43,633 bases of DNA from Paraburkholderia atlantica (lineage in GTDB: Bacteria > Pseudomonadota > Gammaproteobacteria > Burkholderiales > Burkholderiaceae), in the NCBI RefSeq assembly GCF_009362785.1, contig NZ_WHNQ01000043.1, forward strand, positions 1-43,633, in the 5' to 3' direction. Each line of letters opens with the position of its first letter. The first letter of the stretch is position 1. Below, piece after piece: positions 36,339 through 43,613 of this stretch. A program made the position numbers and the translations under genes. The notes below the pieces were generated by a model. It saw only the letters and a list, made by a program, of their open reading frames with translations. It searched no databases and was not told the origin of the DNA.

Positions 36339-38182
36339 GGGTCGGCAGCCGTGCATTGATCCGCTCCTGCAGGGCGATCGCGCTGGCCGGAATTTCCCTG
36401 GCAATGGTCTTGCGCAGGACCGGCTCGCCTTTCTGGTCGATCGTGACATGTTCGCGCTTGCGCGGATACTCGTCGTCGAGCTTGCGCGCCGCGTCGGTCA
36501 ACCACTGACGCAGTTGAGCGACGAATTCGCTGCCCGTTTCCGGCAGGCCGACTTTCGCGCAGTAGTCAGGCAACTTCTGCTCACACTGCCGCCACGGCAG
36601 CAGATAATCGCGATAATCGGCGTAGGCATCGGACCCGGACACGCACAGGTCACCGACGCGCAGCTCCTCCGCCATATACGAGAATACGCACAGCTCGAGA
36701 TAGCGCCGGTTGGTCGGCGCCCCTTCACCGTGTGCGCGGCGCAGAAGCTTGCGCCAGCGTGCCGCTGCGAAACTCAGGTCGACACTGGCGTCGATCCATT
36801 CGCGATGCAATGTTTCACTCTCCAGCACCACATCGAGAGCATCGAGCAGCGTGCGCACCTGACTCGTGGAGTCCCATTGAAGCGCGCGGGCGAGACGCAT
36901 GAGGACCGAACGGTGCGCCCGGAAATGCTTCCAGAGCAGCGGCAGGTAATTGCGGCCGCTGAATGCGCGGATCTCAGCACAGCTTTCGCGCAGCGGTTCG
37001 AGGTCGCCTTTCGGTGCAAGCCATTGTCGTATGGACTGGGCGATCGTCTTTTCGTCGGCCTCGTCAGCAACGATGTCGACGACACCGCCGAGCAGGACCA
37101 CGAGATCCTCGACCTTCTCACGCTGCCTGCGCTGAACGATCTCCAGTTCGTCGCTCGCGCGCTTACGGATCGCACCCATACGTCGCACGAACATGTCGGC
37201 GAGATCGTCGCGGGTGCACACACGTATGCGATTTAGCAGCGCCACGATCAGTGTATAGCGTTTGTCGGGAAGAGTGTCTTTCCGGAGAGCGGACGCGTCG
37301 AGCGCCATCGCTTGCATGGCCAGTGAGCGCAGCTTTGATGCTGGAACGCCGGCGAGTGCGACGGTGAAGCCGCCGATTTCATCGAGCCAGGTGATCTGGT
37401 CAATCAACAGGTCCAAGTGCTGCCGGGATGGGCGCCTGGCGTGGCGCTTGATGCGGTTGTGGGCGCTCTGCCGGCTCGACAAGTCGCGGGCCAGCAAGCG
37501 ATCGAGATCACGCTTCTGTTCATCGGTCAGGCGTGCTGCGACCCGCCTGAAAAGCCGTGCCTGGGTCTTCGCATGGATCTGCTCGGCAATCCGGTCCAGC
37601 GTCGAGAACGCCGGCAGTTCGACGTCCTGCGCGATCAGGTCGTCGATCGTGGCGTTGATGATGTCAACCGGCTGGTCCATGGACAGTGACGCAGTATGTG
37701 CGGCGCGCGTCGCAATCGTGCCCGCGTCGGTGCCGTACTACGGCTTGACACCGAGGTACTCGCGCACCGCAGCGTAATGCCGGAACAGCGTCGGCGATGC
37801 CTGCGTGTCGTGACCGAAGCGTACTGCGGGACCGATGTTTGCCGCCGCGCGCACGTGCTCGACGACGGCCGGCGGAATGCTGTCGAGCGACGGGAAATGA
37901 TGCATCTGCTGGAAGACTTTCAGGAGCACCAGCAGGCCCAGCTGGGGGCGGTCGCGCCGGGATGACCGCCGCGCCCATTCCAACTGATCGGGCAGGGGCG
38001 TGTAGCAGGCCTGCAGGTCCCGCGTGGCAAGGACCTTGGGAAAGCGCGGATACGCTGCGGTGCGTTCGATGGTGGCCATGCGAGTCGTCCTGATCGCAGC
38101 GGGCCGCTTAGATTAGCCGAAGAAAACCCGTTCGTTACCAGGTCAGTTCGAAATGATTCGGCGTGTTTTTATAACCAAAAAG

Positions 38183-38220
38183 CTTATGATAGGAATTCGC
38201 GGTTATCTTGCCGCTACCCC
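38183..38220 (-). repeat. Terminal inverted repeat of the Tn3-family transposon
   Basis: Read inward from 38220 the sequence begins GGGGTAGCGGCAAGATAACC and continues about 38 bases, matching the GGGG-start and length of Tn3-family ends. It lies about 100 bases upstream of the tnpA start. The IS3 orfA frame begins abruptly at 38221, consistent with an insertion boundary. The opposite repeat was not found. Confidence 0.6.
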
Positions 38221-38445
38221 CAGCACGGCGTGAATCCGAACCAGCTGTTTCATTGGCGCAAGCTCTATCAAGACGGTAGCCTCTCTGCGGTCAGCGCTGG
38301 CGAAGAAGTCGTGCCGGCTTCGGAGTTGGCCAACGCGCTCAAGCAAATCCCGGAATTGCAACGGCTACTGGGCAAGAAGACCGTCGAAGTCGAAATCCTT
38401 CGCGAAGCCGTGGAGTATGGCCGGGCAAAAAATGGATTGCGCGCT
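38221..38445 (+). pseudogene. IS3-family orfA, truncated at the 5' end
   Basis: The frame reads HGVNPNQLFHWRKLYQDGSL, then LQRLLGKKTVEVEILREAVE. This is the second half of an IS3/IS2-type OrfA with its leucine-zipper region. The first 40 or so codons with most of the HTH are missing because the Tn3 end adjoins at 38220. In this family OrfA overlaps OrfB, with fusion by a programmed frameshift. Confidence 0.75.
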
Positions 38446-38976
38446 CGCCATCGTTGCCGGGGGACGACCAGTGAAGCAGATTTGCGACGTTCTCGGTGTG
38501 GCGCGCTCAAACGTGGCGGCAAAGCTTGCTCGACCCGCTGATTGGCGGGTCGGCCACACGGCTCGACAAACCGACGACGCTGAACTGGTGGAGGAAATCC
38601 GGCGCGTAATCGCTGGCTTGCCGAGCTGGGGTTACCGACACGCGTGTGGGGCACAATGCGCAGCGAGCGGGAGCGCCAGTGCGCGACTTCTGTCAATGCC
38701 AAGCGGGTCTATCGCGTGATGCGCGAACATGGCTTGCTGCATGAGCGCAGGCCCAAGCCGCCGCGCCCACAGCCTCGGCATGATGGCAAGGTCGCCGTGC
38801 CCAGAAGCAACCAACGCTGGTGCTCCGATGGTTTCGAGTTTCGTTGCGACAACGGCGAGCCGCTGCGCGTGACCTTTGCGCTCGACTGCTGTGACTGCGA
38901 AGCCATGAGCTGGGCGGCAACGACCGGTGGCCATAGCGGCGACGTTGTACGTGGTGTCATGCTGGCGGCCATTGAG

Positions 38977-40457
38977 TCGACCCTGAATAAAGCGTTTTTT
39001 CCGATGCTGACGTCAGATGACGGGCGCGGTCTGATCGACAGGAACAAACATCACGACAAGAACGAGGGCGCAAAAATACCGCAGCTTCCTGAGGATCATT
39101 CGCAGGTTGTGACCGGCGCCGCACAGCACAGCATGCATCGCGTCACCGAGCGTCCCCTTCAGCCAGTTCCGATCGAGTTTGCCATCTGTCTTCATGTGGC
39201 CGATGGCTGGCTCGATCGCACTGCGCCGTCTTATCATCGCACGTAAGCCACGCGTGATGCCTCGCCGCAGCCCCGGGGTGGTAGATCTTCACCCCTTCGA
39301 GGTCTACGCCCTTGTATCCCCGGTCCACGACGGCGATTTCCGGCGTGACGTCGCTCAGGATTGCCGCCTGTTCCAGCGCTTCTGCAAGCGTGTGGCCATC
39401 GTACGGATTGCCTGGCATCGAGCGCATGCCAACGACCAGCCCTTCCTTGTGCGTCGTCGTGATCGACACCTTTACACCGAACTCGTACGGCGTACGCGCC
39501 TTGCCCTTGGCCAGACACTCCACCTCTGGCGCATGCAGTGCATAAAGCTTGTTTTTGTCCTTTGTCTTCTGCGACAGGATCCGTTTTGTGCGGCCAATCA
39601 GATCCTGCAGGACCGCGCGGCTGCCTTTGGGGGCCGCGTCGATCTGCCGCTCCACGTCACGCATCACCCGGCCCACACGCGAGCGCAACGTACGCAGCAC
39701 TTTCTTCATGCGTTTGTACTGTTTCGCATGGGCGTAGCGGCCAATCTGACGCGCCAGGTGCGGCGCCTCGCGGTTGTAGTTCTGCCTCAGCTTCAGGTCG
39801 TGCCGCGCGGCAGCCTTCACCAGATGTTCGCGACACCGTTCAAGGAGCCGCGAATCGGTCGGGTGTGCGATCGCTTTCTCCATGACGGTCGGGTCGACAA
39901 TCACGCGCTTCACGCTCGCGGCCTTGATCACGCCGGCCCGTTTGGCTGCATCGATCGTTTCGGCCAGCAACTCTTCAACTCCGGCCTCGCCCAACCGCTT
40001 GCGCCAGCGCGTCAGGCTCGACGGATCGATCGGCGGTTCGGTCTGCAGGTACGTCTCGCCTGTGAATACCTGCCAATAAGGATTTTCAACCCATTGCCAG
40101 ACGACCTCTTCGTCCGACAGATCGAATGCGTGCTGCAGATACAGCAGGCCGGCGATCAGCCTGGGTGATGTTGCCGGCCGTCCCTTGCGCGACACGAAGC
40201 TCTCGCTCATCGCCATGCCCAGCCGATCCCACTTGATCAGGTCAGCAAGTCGGACCAGCGGATGTTTGAGGTTGATCTGCTCACGCAGCGGCTGCCGGAA
40301 GAAATCGCCCTCTGTCACAGGCGTCTTCGGACCCATCCGCACCTCGTCAGGATTTGCAGGATTTCGGCATCAATATGCTAGGTCCCTGCAATTCCCACAA
40401 CACCATTTCGGCCTCGAAGCCTTACCACATAAGCTTTCGCGGATTGTTCAAGGCCGA
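38977..40457 (-). mobile_element. IS5-superfamily insertion sequence (1481 bp) inside IS3 orfB
   Basis: The ends are related inverted repeats, TCGACCCTGAATAA on the left and TCGGCCTTGAACAA on the right (read inward). They are flanked by CCATTGAG at 38969-38976 and 40458-40465, an 8-bp target duplication. Removing the element and one duplicate restores the orfB frame (AAIEHRFG). The transposase is on the minus strand. Confidence 0.8.
39013..40342 (-). pseudogene. IS5-superfamily transposase, frameshifted near the C-terminus
   Basis: The main frame (40342-39143) starts MRMGPKTPVTEGDFFRQPLR. It continues with ATSPRLIAGLLYLQHAFDLS and IDPSSLTRWRKRLGEAGVEE, then VIVDPTVMEKAIAHPTDSRL (first Asp) and EIAVVDRGYKGVDLEGVKIY (second Asp). 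Near 39277, at CCCCGGGG, the conserved frame moves to an overlapping ORF (39237-39013) with RRRSAIEPAIGHMKTDGKLD, which holds the catalytic Glu. A one-base insertion in the C or G run explains this. If it is real, the enzyme is dead; if it is a sequencing error or a slippery site, the element could be active. Full length would be about 440 residues. Confidence 0.75.
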
Positions 40458-40927
40458 CCATTGAGCATCGCTTCGGCAACGTTTCGAAAGCGCCAGAGCA
40501 AATTGAATGGCTCAGCGATAACGGCTCGGGTTACATCGCCGAGAAGACCCGGACCTTCGCCTCGGGCATTGGACTCAAACCGCTCACGACGCCTGTGTGC
40601 AGTCCGCAGAGCAACGGCATGGCCGAGAGCTTCGTGAAGACGATGAAGCGCGACTACGTGGCCTTCATGCCCAAGCCAGATGCAGCGACCGCTGTTCGCA
40701 ATCTGGCCGTCGCGTTCGAGCATTACAACGAGAAGCACCCGCATAGCGCGCTGAAATATCGCTCGCCACGCGAGTTCCGACGTAGGACCGATTCATCAAC
40801 CTTAGTGTGAGGCGGTGTCCGGACGTATGGGGCAAATCCACTCGCTTTCTTCATCACCTTCGTTCTGCCGCCGCTTATCGTCAACCTGACAAATCCGTCA
40901 GGGCTGCAGCGCCTAAGCCCGTCAGCG

Positions 40928-41083
40928 TTACAAACAAATCTTCCAATCACCCTTGCCGATTTCAAGGAACAAACAGTCGTCGGACCACCTATCCATTTCC
41001 GCTGCGACTGCAGGCATAGCTCCAACAAGCACAGTCGCCGCCATTAAACCAACGAATATCACTTTTTTAAGCTTCTTGCACAT
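40928..41083 (-). CDS. Small secreted peptide precursor (51 residues)
   Basis: A short intact gene encoding MCKKLKKVIFVGLMAATVLV, then GAMPAVAAEM and DRWSDDCLFLEIGKGDWKIC plus a final Leu. It has a textbook Sec signal: a lysine-rich n-region (3-7), a hydrophobic core (8-22) and an AVAA cleavage site near residue 28. The mature part would have about 23 residues with two cysteines 13 apart, which could form a disulfide loop. GGGGATT lies just upstream of the ATG. Base composition is AT-richer than the neighbours. Nothing recognisable is next to it except transposon ends; a perfect FNR-type box lies about 217 bp upstream. It may be a signalling, toxin or bacteriocin-like peptide, or the 5' stub of a larger gene. 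No family was recognised. Confidence 0.5.
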   Translation of the reverse strand: MCKKLKKVIFVGLMAATVLVGAMPAVAAEMDRWSDDCLFLEIGKGDWKICL

Positions 41084-41299
41084 GTCAATCCCCATGAATT
41101 GAAAACAAAACTTTATGACACTTCGATACTGGCCTACAAAATCAGAAGAACTTCAATTAATGCGGGTGTATGAATGCATAGAGCAATCAATCCTAGTACG
41201 GCACTCGATTTTCTAGCTAATGTCTCCCGGAAAGGTAGACGCTAGTTGAGCCAGTTTATATACCAAGGCATAGGACCGCCGACTTCAACTCGTCATCGC

Positions 41300-41313
41300 T
41301 TGATCAAAATCAA
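41300..41313. promoter_or_regulatory. FNR/ANR-type binding box
   Basis: TTGATCAAAATCAA is an exact match to the FNR consensus TTGAT-N4-ATCAA. It lies 13 bp left of an IS6 end and about 217 bp upstream of the small secreted-peptide gene. It would serve either that gene or a promoter whose gene was displaced by the IS6 insertion. 41084-41299 holds no other recognisable gene. Confidence 0.6.
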
Positions 41314-41326
41314 GCCCTGTTGATAG

Positions 41327-42165
41327 GGGTTGTGTCGCGTTAAGGACGATGCGACGATCAGGCGCCTAAGGTGAAGAGGATTGCTTACATCACGAGAGAA
41401 TAGAATTGTTCGGCTGCAGTCGAGGCGACGCCATCGTCATACATCTGCCCCTTGCGGATCATGTGTGCGATCTCAATGCCAGACAGGATGATGCGCGCAC
41501 AGCGGAAATCCTTGAACCCCATCATCGGTTCGATGATGCATTTGATGGCACGGTGATCCTGCTCGACGACGTTGTTTAGGTATTTGTTTTGCCGGACCTT
41601 GATCGGCGTTAAACGCTCGGCATTGAGCGCTTCAAGCGCAGCCAGATTGGCACCGCTCCTGTCCACGGTGATTGTCTCGGGCTCGCCGTTCTGTTCAATC
41701 GCCTTCTCGAAGTAGCGGCGCGCCGCGGCCTTGTCCCGATGGGCGCGCAGCAGGAAATCCACCGTGTTGCCCGCCTTGTCCACGGCACGGTACAAGTATT
41801 TCCAATGGCCTTTGACCTGGACATAGGTCTCATCGACGCGCCAGCTCTTGCCGACAGGCCGTTTGCGTTTGCGCAATGCTTTTTCAAACACCGGCAGCAG
41901 CTTGATAACCCACCGGTGCACGCTCGAATGGTCCACCTCGATACCCCGCTCGGCCATCATTTCTTCGAGGTTTCGTAGGCTCAGTGAGTACGCCACGTAC
42001 CACCGGACGCACAGCAGGATCACGTCCAGCGGGTAGTGCAGCCGCTTCAGTACCTTGCCAATGCCAGCGGGCAGCCTCTTGCATGGCGTCTTCGTCTTTG
42101 TCATCATGCTTGTCATGCGTTGTCGTCGGCGGATTTTACTTGACCGCGTTATTGCGACAAAACCC
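41327..42165 (-). mobile_element. IS6-family insertion sequence (839 bp), copy 1
   Basis: Related ends are visible, GGGTTGTGTCGCGTTAA on the left and GGGTTTTGTCGCAATAA on the right (read inward). The 8-bp flanks (GTTGATAG and ATTTTTCA) differ, so no target duplication remains. That is expected if IS6-mediated recombination or deletion followed insertion. The transposase is intact. Confidence 0.75.
41385..42116 (-). CDS. IS6-family transposase, copy 1
   Basis: An intact DDE transposase of about 243 residues. It has the HTH-like YPLDVILLCVRWYVAYSLSL and LEEMMAERGIEVDHSSVHRW, the catalytic RVDETYVQVKGHWKYLYRAV (first Asp), ETITVDRSGANLAALEALNA (second Asp), and YLNNVVEQDHRAIKCIIEPM (Glu). It ends with AEQFYSLVM. 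The open frame begins at 42167, outside the element, so I use the ATG at 42116; the one at 42107 is also possible. It is clearly related to, but distinct from, the transposase at 42621-43322. Confidence 0.9.
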   Translation of the reverse strand: MTSMMTKTKTPCKRLPAGIGKVLKRLHYPLDVILLCVRWYVAYSLSLRNLEEMMAERGIEVDHSSVHRWVIKLLPVFEKALRKRKRPVGKSWRVDETYVQVKGHWKYLYRAVDKAGNTVDFLLRAHRDKAAARRYFEKAIEQNGEPETITVDRSGANLAALEALNAERLTPIKVRQNKYLNNVVEQDHRAIKCIIEPMMGFKDFRCARIILSGIEIAHMIRKGQMYDDGVASTAAEQFYSLVM

Positions 42166-42294
42166 ATTTTTCAGTGTCGTCTTTCTGGCGGTGAAAATCG
42201 ACGCGATGAGTAGCGGGAGGGCGGCGTTCTTGGAGCCTTGCCCGGAAATGGTGGAGTGACGATATTCGCTTCCTTTTTTTGCCAAGATTTCCAT
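42166..42294 (-). pseudogene. N-terminal fragment of a MurA-like enolpyruvyl transferase
   Basis: From the ATG at 42294 (AGGATT upstream) the frame reads MEILAKKGSEYRHSTISGQG, then SKNAALPLLIASIFTARKTT and LKNGF. This matches the start of MurA (ISGAKNAALPLLAASLLT...TL.NVP), the first enzyme of peptidoglycan synthesis and the target of fosfomycin. After 43 codons the IS6 end at 42165 truncates the gene. The MFS exporter fragment lies just upstream on the same strand. Composition looks unlike a housekeeping murA of this GC-rich group. A diverged accessory paralogue (for resistance or biosynthesis) is an inference. Confidence 0.55.
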
Positions 42295-42356
42295 TAGTAA
42301 TCCTATGTACGTTGGTAGATTGGAAAATTGTAAGTGTAGGCACTTCGACCACATCT

Positions 42357-42560
42357 TCAGTCAGCCCGGGACACTCCCGACGTTTGGGTGGTCCCTGCGC
42401 GAAGCAGAAGGTAGACGTTGACCGCAAGAATGGACGCCGTAACGATGGCAGCCCAGGAAGCTGAGATGAACAGCACATTGCTGATGCCGCGTGCTCCAGA
42501 CAAAAACGAACCCAATATCGCGACTCCCATCGCGGATCCGACTTGGCCCGCCGCCCGCGC
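42357..42560 (-). pseudogene. C-terminal fragment of an MFS exporter
   Basis: The frame reads AGQVGSAMGVAILGSFLSGA, then NVLFISASWAAIVTASILAV and NVYLLLRAGTTQTSG. This is the end of a DHA2-type (EmrB/QacA-like) major-facilitator drug exporter: the G-x-A-x-G region between helices 13 and 14 and the last helix. The rest of the gene was removed by the IS6 element that starts at 42561. The gene ended 62 bases before the murA-like start and probably formed an operon with it. Confidence 0.65.
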
Positions 42561-43378
42561 GGGATCTGTCGCAATAAGTCGGTCTGCTATGCCGACGGGC
42601 CTTAATGCGTGACGTGATCGATGACCGAGAAGCTGAGTCCGGGTGTGGGAAAAGTACTCAAACGCTTGCATTACCCGCTGGACGTGATGTTGCTGTGCGT
42701 TCGGTGGTACGTGACCTATCCGCTGAGCCTGCGTCATCTCGAACAGATGATGGCCGAGCGCGGGATTGCGGTCGATCATTCGACCGTTCATCGTTGGGCA
42801 CTCAAGCTGTTGCCGGTCCTGGAGAAGGAGTTTCGACGGCGCAAACGGACGGTCGGCAAGAGCTGGAGGATGGACGAGACCTACATTCGAATCAGGGGTG
42901 AGTGGCGGTATCTCTATCGGGCTGTCGACAAGGCAGGCAACACCGTTGATTTTCTGCTGCGAGCCCGACGGGACAAGGCTGCAGCCCGGGCCTGTTTCGA
43001 AAAGGCAATCGACCAGAATGGCGAACCCGAGACCGTGACGATCGACAGGAGCGGATCGAATCTGGCTGCCTTGCAAGCGATCAACGCCCCGCGGGATGTG
43101 CCGATCAAGGTCCGCCAGAAAAAGTATCTGAATAACATCATCGAACAGGATCATCGGGCGATTAAGCGCCGGACCCGACCGATGCTTGGATTCAAGAAAT
43201 TTCGTTGTGCCCGCATCCTGTTGGGCGGCATCGAAGTTATGCACATGATCGTCAAGGGGCAGATGGACGATGGTGGTGTCGATCAGAATCCCGCACAGCA
43301 ATTCTATTCACTGGCTGGATAAGTAGTCCGTATCGTATCGGGTCTTTACTAACCTCTCATTCTTACCGCGACAGAACC
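42561..43378 (+). mobile_element. IS6-family insertion sequence (818 bp), copy 2
   Basis: Ends are GGGATCTGTCGCAATAAG on the left and GGTTCTGTCGCGGTAAG on the right (read inward). The 8-bp flanks differ, so no target duplication is visible. It is in opposite orientation to copy 1 and about 400 bp away. The pair encloses the murA-like and MFS fragments. Confidence 0.75.
42621..43322 (+). CDS. IS6-family transposase, copy 2
   Basis: An intact 233-residue DDE transposase. It starts MTEKLSPGVGKVLKRLHYPL and shows LEQMMAERGIAVDHSTVHRW, the catalytic RMDETYIRIRGEWRYLYRAV (first Asp), ETVTIDRSGSNLAALQAINA (second Asp) and YLNNIIEQDHRAIKRRTRPM (Glu). It ends with AQQFYSLAG. It is close to the other IS6 transposase over its whole length but differs at many positions, so the two elements are different lineages rather than recent duplicates. 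Confidence 0.9.
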   Translation: MTEKLSPGVGKVLKRLHYPLDVMLLCVRWYVTYPLSLRHLEQMMAERGIAVDHSTVHRWALKLLPVLEKEFRRRKRTVGKSWRMDETYIRIRGEWRYLYRAVDKAGNTVDFLLRARRDKAAARACFEKAIDQNGEPETVTIDRSGSNLAALQAINAPRDVPIKVRQKKYLNNIIEQDHRAIKRRTRPMLGFKKFRCARILLGGIEVMHMIVKGQMDDGGVDQNPAQQFYSLAG

Positions 43379-43543
43379 AACATGGAGGCAGAACGCAATC
43401 AGGGAAAGGCAGCAAATCCCAATCCGCTTTGTTGTGGTTTGTACCCTCGCTCTCGAGATCGTCATTACGCGCCCCGGATAAAAATACTCTGTCAAGCAGA
43501 GTAAATCATCATCGTATCTTTATGTTGGGAGTATCAATAAATA

Positions 43544-43557
43544 TTGATTTATATCAA
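43544..43557. promoter_or_regulatory. FNR-like box in AT-rich DNA
   Basis: TTGATTTATATCAA fits TTGAT-N4-ATCAA exactly. The surrounding sequence is extremely AT-rich, so chance occurrence is more likely than for the box at 41300. Confidence 0.3.
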
Positions 43558-43580
43558 TTTTTAATTCAATTAACGTATTC

Positions 43581-43613
43581 TTTTTATATATATTTTTATA
43601 TATATTTTTATAT
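43581..43613. repeat. 12-bp tandem repeat, about 2.75 copies
   Basis: TTTTTATATATA occurs twice in tandem (43581-43592 and 43593-43604), followed by a partial third copy to 43613. It may be simple-sequence slippage, a nucleoid-protein binding tract or a DNA-unwinding-like element. Confidence 0.7.

Larger units (their letters stand above)
33466..38079 (-). pseudogene. tnpA: Tn3-family transposase tnpA, interrupted
   Basis: Read from 38079, the gene starts with TIERTAAYPRFPKVLATRDL, the DUF4158-type N-terminal domain. It meets a TAG at 37738-37740, then continues in the same frame from MDQPVDIINATIDDLIAQDV to INARLPT. There an IS1182 element (34670-36338) is inserted. Removing it and one duplicated GGGTCG rejoins LPT to RNVLDVLANIEHWTHFTRRF in frame. 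Two further frameshifts near 34570 and 34400 follow. The C-terminal part holds the DDE catalytic residues: DGTQCDFFDNN, HANTQGQSAAVF and TNKIESYNGFAKWL. The intact protein would have close to 1000 residues. Amber codon, insertion and frameshifts make it inactive. Confidence 0.85.
31965..38220. mobile_element. Tn3-family transposon remnant with one recognisable terminus
   Basis: The segment holds a tyrosine integrase (plus strand), a small accessory gene and tnpA (both minus strand), an arrangement known from Tn4651-like Tn3 relatives. The right end is a GGGGTAGCGGCAAGATAACC repeat ending at 38220. No matching left repeat was found; the integrase begins right at the end of dpaL, so the left end is probably deleted. 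The right end lies inside an IS3 orfA, showing that the transposon inserted there. An IS1182 element sits in tnpA. Confidence 0.65.
38430..40810 (+). pseudogene. IS3-family (IS2-group) orfB transposase, frameshifted and split by IS5
   Basis: The first piece reads CALAIVAGGRPVKQICDVLG, then EEIRRVIAGLPSWGYR. A frameshift near 38640 leads to VWGTMRSERERQ, VNAKRVYRVMREHGLLHERR and RWCSDGFEFRCDNGEPL (first catalytic Asp). At AAIE the IS5 element begins. Beyond it the frame resumes with EHRFGNVSKAPEQIEWLSDNGS (second Asp, read across the junction in two parts), SPQSNGMAESFVKTMKRDYV (Glu), and YNEKHPHSALKYRSPREFRR. The stop is at 40808-40810. The frameshift and the insertion make it inactive. Confidence 0.8.
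38221..40841 (+). mobile_element. IS3-family (IS2-group) element, 5'-truncated and interrupted
   Basis: It contains the end of orfA and the pieces of orfB. The right end is near 40841 (TGTCCGGACGTATGGGGCAA). The left end is missing because a Tn3-type terminus lies against orfA at 38220. An IS5 element sits in orfB at 38977-40457. The order of events is therefore IS3 first, then the Tn3 and IS5 insertions independently. Confidence 0.75.

Noticed and set aside
36448..37236. 262-codon plus-strand open frame opposite tnpA
   Set aside because: It is antisense to well-supported Tn3 transposase sequence and has no independent evidence.
43581..43613. Short AT repeats as a CRISPR array or iteron set
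   Set aside because: The units are contiguous 12-mers without spacers, and only two full copies exist; no cas or rep gene is in view.
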